DNA from: a bacterium
GTDB lineage: Bacteria; SZUA-79; Acidulodesulfobacterales; Acidulodesulfobacteraceae
Length of the DNA: 45,074 nt
NCBI GenBank assembly: GCA_027319095.1
Contig: DAHVNW010000014.1
Location: 1-45,074 of the forward strand
Direction of reading: 5' to 3'
The position numbers were made by a program, and so were the translations under genes. Within the stretch, counting starts at the first letter, position 1, and every line of letters starts with the position of its first letter. Below the pieces are notes generated by a model that saw nothing but the letters and a program-made list of their open reading frames with translations, was not told the DNA's origin and ran no database searches. This document shows positions 17,506 to 26,794 of the stretch, piece by piece.

Positions 17506-18663
17506 TTAAACTCCTTTTGGAACGGTCGGGATAACATGAAAAGATATGTCGGAAAGATCGTCTATTAGACGGTTAATTATACTTCTTTTAAAAAATTTTT
17601 TAAAAAAACCTGGCTTTTCCTTGGTAGCGCCTATTACGACGTGGGAAATATTATTGTTTCGGACAAAATCTGAAACCCCCGTAGCTACGTCGTCCGCCTG
17701 AAAACTAAAAACCGCAGCACCGAGATTTTCGGCTATCGAAATATTTTTATCAAGCGCTTTATCATAGTTTTCCGGTTTATTTTTATCCCTGTGTTTTAAA
17801 TTTATATGTAAAACAAAAAGATTTGAATTTAGCCTGCCCGCAAGTTTAGAACCAATTCTTACGAGCCTTGCCGAATCGGGATTGGAGCTTATCAGGACGA
17901 GAACTTTTTCGTTGGATTTTAACTCTAATTTTCCCGAAGGGTTTCCGACGTTCACTGATTGGGCGCTTAACTCGTCGGCGATAGTCCTTAGCGATAATTC
18001 CCTTAAAACTAAAAGGTTTTCTATTTTAAAAAAATTATTCAATGCAGACTGAATCTTTTCTTTGGAATAAATTTTTCCGCTCGTAAGCCTTTTAATCAGC
18101 TCTCCGGCGGGAACATCGACGTTTATTATTTCCGTTACATAATTTAAAATGTAGTCGGGTACCCTTTCTTGCACCCTAATGCCGAGTTCGGATTCTACTT
18201 TTTCAGCAATCGAATTAAGATGAAAAATATTTAAAGTGGCAAATACGCTTATTCCTTCTTTATAAATTTCTAAGGCATCCTGATATCTTTTTAAGTTTTT
18301 AGAACCGGGGACATTATTGTGGGCGAGTTCGTCTATTAAAACAAGCGAAGGTTGTTTTGCAATTACCGCTTCGACATCTAACTCTTCGAATACGGAACCT
18401 CTATATTCTATTTTTTTCCGCGGAATAATAGGAAGGTTCTTTATTTCGTCGTCGGTTTCTTTTCTTCCGTGCGCTTCGACGTAGCCTATTGCGACGTCTA
18501 TACCTTGTTCAAGCAGGTAATTGCCGTCTTCGAGCATCATAAAGGTTTTTCCGGTTCCCGGAGCGGCGCCGAGGTAAACCCTGAAGACGTTATTTTCGCT
18601 CGATGAATATTTTATTTTATTAAGTATGGAATCGGCTGACGGTCTTTTATATTCTATTTTCAT
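17506..18663 (-). CDS. kdpD: KdpD N-terminal sensor without histidine kinase
   Basis: The 385-residue protein contains the KdpD domain with Walker A (GAAPGTGKT, about 32-40), the EAHGRKET and LIDELAHNNVPGSKN segments, and a universal-stress-type domain (about 250-380, VLVLISSNPDSARLVR...HVVIGATKEKPG). Full KdpD has four membrane helices and a histidine kinase after this; both are absent and the stop is clean. Such short forms are known next to kdp operons. In staphylococci the USP domain of KdpD binds c-di-AMP; here a c-di-AMP riboswitch controls the same operon. It follows kdpB after 9 bases, and no kdpE is present. Confidence 0.88.
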   Translation of the reverse strand: MKIEYKRPSADSILNKIKYSSSENNVFRVYLGAAPGTGKTFMMLEDGNYLLEQGIDVAIGYVEAHGRKETDDEIKNLPIIPRKKIEYRGSVFEELDVEAVIAKQPSLVLIDELAHNNVPGSKNLKRYQDALEIYKEGISVFATLNIFHLNSIAEKVESELGIRVQERVPDYILNYVTEIINVDVPAGELIKRLTSGKIYSKEKIQSALNNFFKIENLLVLRELSLRTIADELSAQSVNVGNPSGKLELKSNEKVLVLISSNPDSARLVRIGSKLAGRLNSNLFVLHINLKHRDKNKPENYDKALDKNISIAENLGAAVFSFQADDVATGVSDFVRNNNISHVVIGATKEKPGFFKKFFKRSIINRLIDDLSDISFHVIPTVPKGV

Positions 18664-18672
18664 AATTTACGC

Positions 18673-20721
18673 TTACCCCAAATGTAAAACCGTTAAAAGC
18701 ATATCTATTAGTTTTATTCCGATAAACGGCGCTATAATTCCGCCAAGCCCGTAAATCAGAAGATTTCTCGTTAAAATAGACGAGGCGGAAGCCGGCTTGT
18801 ATTTTACGCCTTTTAATGCAAGCGGAATAAGTATTATTATAATAATAGCATTAAATATTACGGCGGAAAGTATGGCGGATTCCGGAGAAGACAATCCCAT
18901 GATATTTAACGGGGAAAGCCACGGAAAAATAGGGGCGAACATTGCAGGTATTATGGCAAAATACTTTGCTACGTCGTTCGCGATAGAAAACGTCGTAAGG
19001 GAACCGCGCGTTATAAGAAGCTGTTTGCCGATTTCGACAATCTCTATCAGTTTTGTAGGATTTGAATCTAAATCTATCATATTTCCCGCCTCTTTTGCGG
19101 CCATAGTGCCGGTATTCATAGCTACGCCTACGTCAGCCTGAGCTAAAGCGGGGGCGTCGTTAGTTCCGTCGCCCGTCATCGCGACTAATTTGCCGAGAGA
19201 TTGCTCTTTTTTTATAAGAGCCATTTTGGTTTCCGGAGTCGCTTCGGCGATAAAATCATCGACCCCCGCTTCGTCCGCTATCGCTTTTGCGGTAAGAGGG
19301 TTATCCCCCGTTATCATAACGGTTTTAATGCCTATTTTTCTTAAACTGTTTATTCTTTCTTTAATTCCTCCTTTTACTACGTCTTTTAAATGTATAATGC
19401 CGAGCATGCGGCCGTTTACCGCGACGGCAAGAGGAGTTCCTCCCTGTTTAGATATTTCTTCGGCTATTTTTTTCGTCTTATCGGAAACTTTTCCCTGATT
19501 ATCTTCCGCAAATTTTATAACCGAATCTACCGCTCCTTTCCTTACCTGCTCTTTTTTATCTAAAATATTTACACCGCTCATTCTGGTAAAAGCCGAAAAA
19601 GGGATAAACTCTATGTTTTTTTCGTCGATATGCCTCCCCCTAAAACCGTACTGTTTTGCAAGGGTAACGATAGACCTTCCTTCCGGCGTTTCGTCGCTTA
19701 AAGACGAAAGCTGGGAATAATCGGCTAATTCCTTGACAGTTACGCCTTCAGACGGAATAAAAGAAACCGCCATCCTGTTGCCGAATGTTATAGTTCCCGT
19801 TTTATCTAAAAGAAGGGTATTTACGTCGCCGGCGGCTTCCACCGCCTTTCCCGACATCGCTATAACGTTATCTTTAACGAGCCTGTCCATGCCGGAAATG
19901 CCTATAGCGGAAAGCAAAGCCCCTATGGTCGTAGGTATAAGGCATACGAGAAGCGCTACGAGAATTACGGGAGAAATGTATCCGTGAAAATATCCCGCCA
20001 TAGGTTCTATGGTTATAACTACGACTAAAAAAAGCGCGGTAAGCATAACGAGCAAAATATTTAAAGCGATTTCGTTCGGAGTTTTCTGCCTCGATGCTCC
20101 TTCAACAAGCGAAATCATCTTGTCTATAAAGTTTTCTCCGGGGTTCGAGGTTATCCTTATTATAATTTTATCGGATAAAACTTTAGTGCCTCCCGTAACG
20201 GCGCTCCTGTCGCCGCCGCTTTCCCTTATTACGGGAGCAGATTCGCCCGTAATGGCGGATTCGTCAACTGAAGCTATGCCTGAGATAATTTCTCCGTCCG
20301 CCGGTATAATATCCCCCGCCTCCGCTATGACGGTGTCGCCTTTTCTTAACCGGGAAGCTTTTATGTCTTCTTCTTTTCCGTCTTCTTTGTATAGTCTTGC
20401 TATTACTTCGGTCTTCGTTTTTCTAAGGCTGTCCGCCTGCGCCTTACCTCTTCCCTCCGAAATACTTTCGGCAAAGTTAGCGAATAAAACGGTAAACCAT
20501 AACCATACCGTTATTTGCAAAACGAAGCCTATATACTCGAAATCGTGCATAAAAAGGTCCTTAATTAATATCGCCGTCGTAATAACCGAACCTATTTCGA
20601 CTACGAACATAACCGGATTTTTAACCATAAAATGCGGATGAAGCTTTTTAAAAGAATCCTTTACGGCTGAAAGCATTATATCTTTGCTGAACGCGGATAC
20701 GTAATAAGATTTTTGGGGCAT
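18673..20721 (-). CDS. kdpB: KdpB, P-type ATPase subunit of the K+ pump
   Basis: KdpB hydrolyses ATP to drive high-affinity K+ uptake through KdpA. The 682-residue product has all P-type landmarks: the TGESAPV actuator motif, [10 protein letters not shown] with the phosphorylated Asp, [20 protein letters not shown] and [21 protein letters not shown]. Seven membrane helices are expected (hydrophobic stretches near both ends). The order in this operon is kdpC before kdpB, the reverse of the common kdpFABC. Confidence 0.96.
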   Translation of the reverse strand: MPQKSYYVSAFSKDIMLSAVKDSFKKLHPHFMVKNPVMFVVEIGSVITTAILIKDLFMHDFEYIGFVLQITVWLWFTVLFANFAESISEGRGKAQADSLRKTKTEVIARLYKEDGKEEDIKASRLRKGDTVIAEAGDIIPADGEIISGIASVDESAITGESAPVIRESGGDRSAVTGGTKVLSDKIIIRITSNPGENFIDKMISLVEGASRQKTPNEIALNILLVMLTALFLVVVITIEPMAGYFHGYISPVILVALLVCLIPTTIGALLSAIGISGMDRLVKDNVIAMSGKAVEAAGDVNTLLLDKTGTITFGNRMAVSFIPSEGVTVKELADYSQLSSLSDETPEGRSIVTLAKQYGFRGRHIDEKNIEFIPFSAFTRMSGVNILDKKEQVRKGAVDSVIKFAEDNQGKVSDKTKKIAEEISKQGGTPLAVAVNGRMLGIIHLKDVVKGGIKERINSLRKIGIKTVMITGDNPLTAKAIADEAGVDDFIAEATPETKMALIKKEQSLGKLVAMTGDGTNDAPALAQADVGVAMNTGTMAAKEAGNMIDLDSNPTKLIEIVEIGKQLLITRGSLTTFSIANDVAKYFAIIPAMFAPIFPWLSPLNIMGLSSPESAILSAVIFNAIIIIILIPLALKGVKYKPASASSILTRNLLIYGLGGIIAPFIGIKLIDMLLTVLHLG

Positions 20722-20772
20722 GACTTTTTCCTCGCTTTCTTATTTGTTATATCGAATTATTTTTTTAATTAA

Positions 20773-21396
20773 TTAGATTAAACCTTTAAAAACATGCTTA
20801 TATAATTTGAAATTATTTTTTTTGAACAATAAAGCAAGTTTTAGATTTAATTTCACGGTATTTACGCCCGGAGTGCCAAATATGCCGTATTGCCTGTCCG
20901 ATATATTTTTTTTCACCAAACTATACAAACCGGCTTTCGGTATTCCCGTCAGCGAAGATATTCTCGGAACCTGGTCCAAAGCCGCCGCTATGGAAATATA
21001 CGGTCCCAAACCGGAACCGGAGCCGGTTACTATATCTACCGGAACATCTCCTTTTTTAACCGTCGGATTTTCGCGCAAAAATTTATCTATAAGGTTTTTT
21101 TCTATGGCTATATATTTTCCGTCGGTAGGAGCATAGTTTGAACCGCCCGATTCCGTTCCGTCGTAGCCCTTCCCCGCATATGACGGTCTCCCGTTAAATA
21201 TATAGGGAGATGTAAATTTTTCTCCTATTAACAAACTGCCTATAGGTTTTGAATTTTTATTATATATTATGCTTCCTCCCGCCTGAAAAGGAAAAGCTAT
21301 TTTTCCTATGCTCCAAATAAGAAATGTATATGCGAGCGAGCATACGACGTAAAGCAAAATTGTTAATTTTACCATTTTCATAAGTTCTTTTCCCAT
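20773..21396 (-). CDS. kdpC: KdpC, K+-transporting ATPase subunit C
   Basis: KdpC is a single-span subunit that stabilises the KdpAB complex. The 207-residue product has one N-terminal membrane helix (about 10-30), then GSLLIGEKFTSPYIFNGRPS, SGGSNYAPT, VPVDIVTGSGSGLGPYIS and ALDQVPRISSLTGI, all diagnostic. The C-terminal tail (about 170-207) is a little long. It is located between the 66-residue membrane protein gene and kdpB. Confidence 0.93.
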   Translation of the reverse strand: MGKELMKMVKLTILLYVVCSLAYTFLIWSIGKIAFPFQAGGSIIYNKNSKPIGSLLIGEKFTSPYIFNGRPSYAGKGYDGTESGGSNYAPTDGKYIAIEKNLIDKFLRENPTVKKGDVPVDIVTGSGSGLGPYISIAAALDQVPRISSLTGIPKAGLYSLVKKNISDRQYGIFGTPGVNTVKLNLKLALLFKKNNFKLYKHVFKGLI

Positions 21397-21417
21397 AATA
21401 TCGCCTCTTTAAATTAC

Positions 21418-21618
21418 TTAATAATTATTAATCTTAACTTTAAAAGCCATCATTAACTTTTGCCATTTTATGAATGCGATTACGCCCCATACGGCTTCGA
21501 CCACTTCAAACGGCCACGTGCCTGCCAGCCATCCGTAAGCGGACGAACTAAAACACGATATGGCAAACAGTAACGTAAGGTAATGGGAACGGGATTCAAA
21601 AGCGTAAAACAGCATCAT
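21418..21618 (-). CDS. small membrane protein between kdpA and kdpC
   Basis: The 66-residue product has two hydrophobic segments (about 12-32 and 37-50) and a pattern SSAYGWLAGTWPFEVVEAVWG seen in small uncharacterised membrane proteins of other proteobacteria, usually annotated as hypothetical. A stop codon lies a few codons upstream in the frame and no ribosome site is visible, so the N-terminus may be slightly longer in relatives. It interrupts the kdp operon between kdpA and kdpC, 21 bases from kdpC. A role in the pump is possible but unproven. Confidence 0.6.
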   Translation of the reverse strand: MMLFYAFESRSHYLTLLFAISCFSSSAYGWLAGTWPFEVVEAVWGVIAFIKWQKLMMAFKVKINNY

Positions 21619-21676
21619 TAAAAAACCGAAACTGCTCTAAATAGCGTTAGCATATTTGCCTCATTATTTTATTAAT

Positions 21677-23404
21677 TTAATAAAACAGATGCCCTTTTAT
21701 CATCGCAAAATGTTCGGCTACAGGTCCTAAAGCAAGCGCCGGAAAAAAAGTCAGCGCGCCTACCAATAGTATCGTTCCCATAACTACTGCATAAAATAAA
21801 GGACCGTGCGCCGGAAAAGTCCCTGCAGATTCCGGGACGCTTTTCTTTTTAATCAAAGAGCCGGCTATAGCGACCTGGCATATTATCGGGATATACCTTC
21901 CGAAAAATATCGCAAGACCTAAGGATATATTATAGAAAATAGTATTGCCGTTAAGTCCCGCGAACGCCGAGCCGTTATTTGCCACGGAAGAAGTATAGGC
22001 GTATAAAATTTCGCTTAAGCCGTGAGGGCCCGGATTTAGTATTCCGGCAAGTCCCGCGGGTATCGCTATGGCAATGGCAAATGGTATAAGAATTATAAAC
22101 GCATGGGCGAACATCGCAAGCGTAGCAAACTTAACCTCCTTAGCCTCTATTTTTTTACCGAGAAACTCCGGCGTCCGCCCTACCATAAGTCCTGCTATGA
22201 ACACGCCTATTATTACCATGGTTAGCATATTTAAAAGCCCCACGCCTTTACCGCCGAATATAAGATTTAACATCATTTCGGCAATTAAAATCATGCCGGA
22301 TAAAGGCATAAAACTGTCGTGGGCGGAATCGACGTTGCCTGTGGTAAACGCCGTAGTGGCGGCGGCGAATAAAGACGTTTGCGCAATTCCGATACGTTCC
22401 TGCTTTCCTTCCATATTGCCGCCGGGGTTATTTTTAGAAACTTGGATATTTGCGCCGAGCCTTGCAAGAAACGGATTGCCGTGCGCTTCCTGCGAATAAA
22501 CGACGGTAAGGCAGACTAAAAAAAGCGTCATCGCAACCGCAAAAAGCGTCCAAGCATGTTTTTTATCGCCTGTCATTATTCCGTACATTAAAAACAGGGC
22601 TATAGGAATAGTTCCCATCATGAATATCGTTAAGGCATTAGTAAGAGGGTTAGGGTCTTCATAAGGCTGCGCCGCGTTTGCGTCGTAAAAACCCCCTCCG
22701 TTAGTGCCGAGATTTTCTATGGATACCATCGAGGCTACGGGACCTATGGAAAGCGATTGTTTCGTTCCAGTCATGTTTACCACTTTTTTTTGCATGGTGA
22801 AAATACTCTGAGGAGAACCCTGCCAAAGCATAATCACCGCAAAGATAATAGCAAACGGCAGAAAAAGCCTGTAAATCGCTTTAATAAAATCCGCGTAAAA
22901 ATTGCCGACGTATTTTGCTTCGCGGCGGATAATCCCCCTAATAAAAGCCACGGCGAAAACAAGTCCGGTAGCGGCAGAGGTAAACTGCAAAAATACTAGC
23001 GCCATTTGGGAAAAATTGGACAAAACCTCCTCTCCGCCGTAATTCTGCCAGTTGGTATTGGTTATAAAACTTATCGCCGTGTTAAAATCTAAAGCCCACG
23101 GAATACCGGGATAATGCATCTGATTAAACGGAAGAAAGTTTTGAAACCTAAGTATAGAATATACTATGGTAAGCATTAAAAAATTAACTACAAGCCCGGT
23201 TTTCAAATACTTAACCCAGTCCGTTTCCTCGGTTTTATTGACTTTTAAAAACTTTAAGGTCAGGCTTTCTACCGGATTTATGACCTTGTCTAAAAACGTC
23301 GGTTCGCATCTAAAAACATTGGCCAGGTATCTGCTTAAAGGAATCGCCGCTATAACCATGACCGACAGCGTTATTAAAATCTGTAAAATCCCAGCATAAG
23401 TCAT
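21677..23404 (-). CDS. kdpA: KdpA, K+-channel-like subunit
   Basis: KdpA is the K+-selective membrane subunit of the pump. The 575-residue product has about ten membrane helices and the four pore loops that form the selectivity filter: NTNWQNYGGEE, NLGTNGGGFYDANAAQPYEDP, TTGNVDSAHDSFMPLSG and SVANNGSAFAGL. The length is close to the usual 555-565. It is preceded by two micropeptide genes and the riboswitch leader. Confidence 0.96.
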   Translation of the reverse strand: MTYAGILQILITLSVMVIAAIPLSRYLANVFRCEPTFLDKVINPVESLTLKFLKVNKTEETDWVKYLKTGLVVNFLMLTIVYSILRFQNFLPFNQMHYPGIPWALDFNTAISFITNTNWQNYGGEEVLSNFSQMALVFLQFTSAATGLVFAVAFIRGIIRREAKYVGNFYADFIKAIYRLFLPFAIIFAVIMLWQGSPQSIFTMQKKVVNMTGTKQSLSIGPVASMVSIENLGTNGGGFYDANAAQPYEDPNPLTNALTIFMMGTIPIALFLMYGIMTGDKKHAWTLFAVAMTLFLVCLTVVYSQEAHGNPFLARLGANIQVSKNNPGGNMEGKQERIGIAQTSLFAAATTAFTTGNVDSAHDSFMPLSGMILIAEMMLNLIFGGKGVGLLNMLTMVIIGVFIAGLMVGRTPEFLGKKIEAKEVKFATLAMFAHAFIILIPFAIAIAIPAGLAGILNPGPHGLSEILYAYTSSVANNGSAFAGLNGNTIFYNISLGLAIFFGRYIPIICQVAIAGSLIKKKSVPESAGTFPAHGPLFYAVVMGTILLVGALTFFPALALGPVAEHFAMIKGHLFY

Positions 23405-23467
23405 TTTAATACCTCTTTGAATTACATTATTATTATGTTTATGTTAATTTTAACGTTATTTATTTTA

Positions 23468-23554
23468 TTAAATTTTATCGACAAAGTCGGTAAAAAACCA
23501 CAATACCGCATAAATTGCGCCTATACATAAGAATGCTATTAAAAATGCAACCAT
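23468..23554 (-). CDS. 28-residue membrane micropeptide between kdpF and kdpA
   Basis: An ATG with a TCCTCC-complement ribosome site (GGAGGA, spacing 6) opens a 28-codon frame for a single hydrophobic helix, starting MVAFLIAFLCIG and ending WFFTDFVDKI. Its size and place resemble KdpF, but a better KdpF lies just upstream, so this is a second subunit-like peptide. The strong ribosome site and position make it likely to be translated. Confidence 0.7.
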   Translation of the reverse strand: MVAFLIAFLCIGAIYAVLWFFTDFVDKI

Positions 23555-23578
23555 AGTAAATCCTCCAGTTTAATTTTT

Positions 23579-23665
23579 TTAAAATTTGTCGGGGTATATC
23601 AAGACGTAAAAAAGATAAATAAGAACCCCGGTAGATATTACAAGAAGAATGATGTTTTCAATCAT
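23579..23665 (-). CDS. kdpF: KdpF, small stabilising subunit of the K+ pump
   Basis: A 28-residue single-helix peptide beginning MIENIILLVIST and ending YVLIYPDKF. The C-terminal pattern (Tyr-x-Leu-x-x-Pro-Asp/Glu-x-Phe) fits KdpF, which packs against KdpA in the complex. A GGAGA ribosome site lies upstream. It is the first gene after the riboswitch and terminator. Confidence 0.8.
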   Translation of the reverse strand: MIENIILLVISTGVLIYLFYVLIYPDKF

Positions 23666-23741
23666 AATTATTCGTCTCCGATTTTAAATTTTTTATTATA
23701 TATTTTTAAATTATTAAGTTTGCGTTATTAAAAAATTAGGC

Positions 23742-23778
23742 AAAAAAAATAGCCGGAGGTTTTTAAACCCCGGCTATT
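23742..23778 (-). terminator. riboswitch-controlled terminator before kdpF
   Basis: In the transcript AATAGCCGG pairs with CCGGCTATT, with an inner GGTT/AACC stem, followed by eight U residues. It stands between the c-di-AMP aptamer and kdpF, the expected place for an OFF switch. Confidence 0.88.
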
Positions 23779-23875
23779 AAAGATTACGAAAACATAAAAT
23801 CGCCGCACACAATTAAAGCGGCAATAAATAATACAATATATAATGGTACGATTATAAATATAACTTGGAACCTGG

Positions 23876-24052
23876 TTATTTAACGTACCGACACTCTTTA
23901 ATAGCCTGCGAAGTTAGCTGACGGGCTAGGAATAAAGAGTCTTCCCCTATTTTAACTGCCGCAATAACAATAGTTTTGCGAATAGTTTTGTGCAGCTCGT
24001 TAAAATATTAGCCCCGATTTTTTGGGTCCTCCGCTCCCGTAAATTTAAATAA
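23876..24052 (-). ncRNA. c-di-AMP riboswitch (ydaO/yuaA class)
   Basis: The minus strand carries the conserved ydaO core: GGGAGCGGAGGACCC near the 5' end, TAGGGGAAGACTC in the middle, then CCTAGCCCGTCAGCTAAC and TTCGCAGGC, closing with AAAGAGTG. The outer P1 stem is TTATTTAA (complement of 24045-24052) with TTAAATAA (complement of 23876-23883). This class binds c-di-AMP and usually turns off K+ uptake or cell-wall genes, which fits a kdp operon. Confidence 0.93.
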
Positions 24053-24124
24053 TTAAATTACGGAATTAGGCTTTTGTTATAAATCTATTTCAAAGAACAA
24101 TTATCTTTAATGCTAATTTTTTAA

Positions 24125-24153
24125 ATTATAAATTCTTAAAAAATTATTGTCAA
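24125..24153 (-). promoter_or_regulatory. consensus sigma-70 promoter of the kdp operon
   Basis: The minus strand has TTGACA (complement of 24148-24153), exactly 17 bases, then TATAAT (complement of 24125-24130): a perfect match. The start is expected near 24118, giving a leader of about 450 bases that includes the riboswitch and terminator. Such a strong promoter suggests that control rests mainly on the riboswitch. Confidence 0.85.
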
Positions 24154-24263
24154 CTAAAATTGGAAATATGTGTTAATCCTAAACATGTCTCTTTAAAAAC
24201 CTTTTTAACCCAAAATTGCTGATAGAAATTTCTAAAATGGCTCTAAAGTTATATGAACAATGC

Positions 24264-24312
24264 ATTTTTGTCTGCATCGAAGATATATTTCGATAAATTT
24301 GCAGACAAAAAT
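24264..24312. repeat. hairpin with 13-base perfect arms
   Basis: ATTTTTGTCTGCA (24264-24276) and its exact complement (24300-24312) flank a nested TCGAA/TTCGA stem. It is immediately followed by a half REP-like sequence (CGCCTACGCGGGAATGAT). It may be a decayed miniature element; no reading frame or second copy was found. Confidence 0.6.
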
Positions 24313-24511
24313 ATCGCCTACGCGGGAATGATACCCGTTGTGTGAAAAGATAAAATTTCCGCAAAGTCATCCCTGCGTATGCGGGGATCCAGAAAAATAG
24401 TTTTATATCGGCAATTTAGGGTTTTAAGGACATCTTTTTATTAAAATCTGTTATAATTTATAAGAAGAAAGGGATATAACCTTAATAATTCAACTAAAAT
24501 ATTCATGTTGT
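24313..24511. repeat. REP-like palindrome and flanking gene-free DNA
   Basis: GTCATCCCTGCGTATGCGGG and on (24366-24392) forms an 8-base hairpin (ATCCCTGC/GCGGGGAT) of the widespread GTCATTCCCGC...GGGAATCCAG type. A related half copy in opposite orientation lies at about 24314-24331. Open frames through here look like translated repeat, not genes. The rest of the stretch up to 24511 is AT-rich, with a possible TATAAT at about 24450 before the next gene. Confidence 0.6.
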
Positions 24512-25450
24512 ATGGCTTACGATAATTTCGATAAAAAAGGCAGTCTTAATTTCGGAGTAAATACCGATTCGTTTTTCGGCATCGGCTTTGGACTGTTAGG
24601 CAATAATAATTTAGACCGCTTAAAAATAGAATTTAACGATTATTTTTCTCTTTTAAATTCATACAAAATAAGAAATATCGAGATAAATACGGAAATCGAA
24701 CAGTTGAATCCGGGTTCGCTGAAAGGTTTGATTATTCCTTTAGTGTCCGCTTTTTTTTTACAGTCTGCGTCTCCGGTTCCGCTTCCTCCGTCCATTTCTA
24801 TCCATCTTCCGTATCTTCAGCTTAATCCCGCAAGCCCGTTAGAAGAATACAGGCGTATTTCGGTTAGCGCTATTATTAAGGCAATAAATGCCTGTCGGGA
24901 CTTCGACGTTAAAAAATTCGTCATTCATTTGACTTCAGAGTTTGAAGATTCTATTATATTTTTCCCTATCGAAGAAACGGCAAAAAAGTCGTTAATTAAT
25001 ATTGCGGTCAATCAGGCAAAAAAAAGCATGTCGGAAATATTAAAGACAACCAAGCTGCCGCCAGAAGTATTTGCTTTGGAAAACCTCGAAGCTTTCCCGT
25101 TCGATTATTTATACCCGTTAGTAGAAGAACTCGGCATATCTGTCTGTTTCGATATGGGACATTGGGGCCTTAACGGTTTTATGCCGGAAGATTTTCTTAA
25201 AAAATTTAATATTAACCGCATAGGCGAGATGCATATTCAGAATATGACACAAAAAAGGGCCGATTTGAGGACTACGATAAGGAACGAACACCGGCCTCTA
25301 GGCTCCGGCATTTTAAATCCCGCCGGATTTTTTAATTCTCTTGCCAAAAATAAGCAGTTTTCATTTTCAGGGCCTTTGATAATAGAAAACAGGTCTAAAG
25401 CCGATTTAATTTCTTCTTTGGATTACTTAAAATCCGGCAATTTTATTTAA
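24512..25450 (+). CDS. sugar-phosphate-isomerase-like TIM-barrel protein (CbiR-like?)
   Basis: The 312-residue protein belongs to the xylose isomerase/AP endonuclease 2 superfamily: SISIHLPYLQLNP (about 94-106), KFVIHLTSE, EVFALENLEAFPF and VCFDMGHWGLNG, followed by IGEMHIQNM, place His, Glu and Asp metal ligands at the ends of barrel strands. The layout resembles CbiR, a cobamide-remodelling hydrolase, but the match is not strong enough to claim it. No signal peptide. The gene is 70 bases upstream of the MFS transporter in the same direction, so the two may act together. Confidence 0.6.
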   Translation: MAYDNFDKKGSLNFGVNTDSFFGIGFGLLGNNNLDRLKIEFNDYFSLLNSYKIRNIEINTEIEQLNPGSLKGLIIPLVSAFFLQSASPVPLPPSISIHLPYLQLNPASPLEEYRRISVSAIIKAINACRDFDVKKFVIHLTSEFEDSIIFFPIEETAKKSLINIAVNQAKKSMSEILKTTKLPPEVFALENLEAFPFDYLYPLVEELGISVCFDMGHWGLNGFMPEDFLKKFNINRIGEMHIQNMTQKRADLRTTIRNEHRPLGSGILNPAGFFNSLAKNKQFSFSGPLIIENRSKADLISSLDYLKSGNFI

Positions 25451-25520
25451 TTAATTTATTAATAAATAAATGCTTGGATGTTCTATAAGCATTTGAAAAC
25501 AATTCTAAGAATCTTAACAA

Positions 25521-26750
25521 ATGCCTTCCTCCGATAAATACAAAGATAAAAACGGTTTTTTTAACAGGCCTCTTCTGCTTTCTTCTACCGGAATGTTTTT
25601 AGACGGTTATTCCCTGACTATAATCGCATTTGCGATAATACTCATTAATCCTTATTTTCGCTTGAATGCTTTAGAATCCGGTTTAATAATCGCCTCGATA
25701 GTATTCGGCAGTATCATAGGCGCGCTGTCGATAGGATATTTCAGCGATATCTTCGGCAGAAAATCCGTTTATATTCTAAATATGGCAATTTTTGTCGTTT
25801 CCGGAATCATATCCGCTTTTTCGGTTAATTTTTTAATGCTATTTTTCTCAAGATTTATTTTGGGAGTTGCGGTAGGAGCCGATTATCCGGTATCGAATTC
25901 TTATATTGCCGAAACGGCTCCTGAAACACTCAGGGGCAAGCATCTTTCATTCGCCGGCCTTTCGTTCGGCTTAGGTTCCATATTTTCTTCCTTGACCGCC
26001 GCGGCTCTTTTTCCTTTCGGACCGGAGATGTGGCGGCTTATGCTCGGTATCGGCGTAATCCCCGCATTTATCGTAATGCTTTTAAGAATATCCATGCCGG
26101 AATCCGAAAGATGGATAAATGCAAAAAAGCTCAAAAACGAATTTAAAAAAAATAAACTATATATCGAAGGAATGTTTTCAAAAGCGCATATAAAAAATAC
26201 GGTTCTATATTCTTTTATCTGGTTTCTATACGACGTCGGGGCATACGGCATCGGTCTGTTAATTCCGTTAATATTTAAAAAAAGCGGGCTTATTTCAAAC
26301 GAAGACAATGCGCTTATAACGTCTTTAATTCTTTTAACCGGCATAGCAAGCTCTTTCGCAGGACTTTTAGAAATAGATAAAATCGGAAGAAAAAAGATAC
26401 AGCTTGCCGGTTTCGCAGGTATGGGAGCCGCCCTTTTTTTTATTCCTTTCGCAAACGGGACGATATCAGGTCTTGCCATAGTAGTTTTTATAGCAGAAAT
26501 TTTTAATTCTTTAGCATCTTTAACGGTAGGAATTTTTCCCGCGGAACTTTCCCATACGTCTTTCAGGTCTTCGGCATACGGATTTTCGGCGATGGCAGGA
26601 AAAATTGGAGCGGTATGCGGAGTTTTAATAATGACGTATTTCGTTAAGGAAAATAAAGATTTAGGCTATTATTTGGTTGCGACGTTAATGTTTGCCGCAT
26701 TTTTCCTTTCTTTTTTTCTGCCGGAAACTAAAAAAAAGAGCCTGATATGA
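25521..26750 (+). CDS. MFS transporter, metabolite:H+ symporter/sugar porter type
   Basis: The 409-residue protein has twelve predicted membrane helices. The loop between helices 2 and 3 carries GYFSDIFGRKSVY, and helix 4-5 has RFILGVAVGADYPVSNSYIAE followed by PETLRGKHL, patterns of the MHS/sugar-porter branch. The central cytoplasmic loop contains PESERWINAKK and the second half repeats LEIDKIGRKKIQ. A fused GGLD-type motif is not seen. The substrate cannot be inferred; phosphate, aromatic acids or organic acids are all possible in this branch. Confidence 0.82.
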   Translation: MPSSDKYKDKNGFFNRPLLLSSTGMFLDGYSLTIIAFAIILINPYFRLNALESGLIIASIVFGSIIGALSIGYFSDIFGRKSVYILNMAIFVVSGIISAFSVNFLMLFFSRFILGVAVGADYPVSNSYIAETAPETLRGKHLSFAGLSFGLGSIFSSLTAAALFPFGPEMWRLMLGIGVIPAFIVMLLRISMPESERWINAKKLKNEFKKNKLYIEGMFSKAHIKNTVLYSFIWFLYDVGAYGIGLLIPLIFKKSGLISNEDNALITSLILLTGIASSFAGLLEIDKIGRKKIQLAGFAGMGAALFFIPFANGTISGLAIVVFIAEIFNSLASLTVGIFPAELSHTSFRSSAYGFSAMAGKIGAVCGVLIMTYFVKENKDLGYYLVATLMFAAFFLSFFLPETKKKSLI

Positions 26751-26794
26751 GGCAATAGGCGCGGCGGTTCGTTTTATCTATCTATTTATCCATA

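Noticed and set aside
24179-24370. 63-codon minus-strand frame read through the REP-like region
   Set aside because: It runs through the 13-base-arm hairpin and the palindromic repeat, has no ribosome site and lies across the kdp promoter region.
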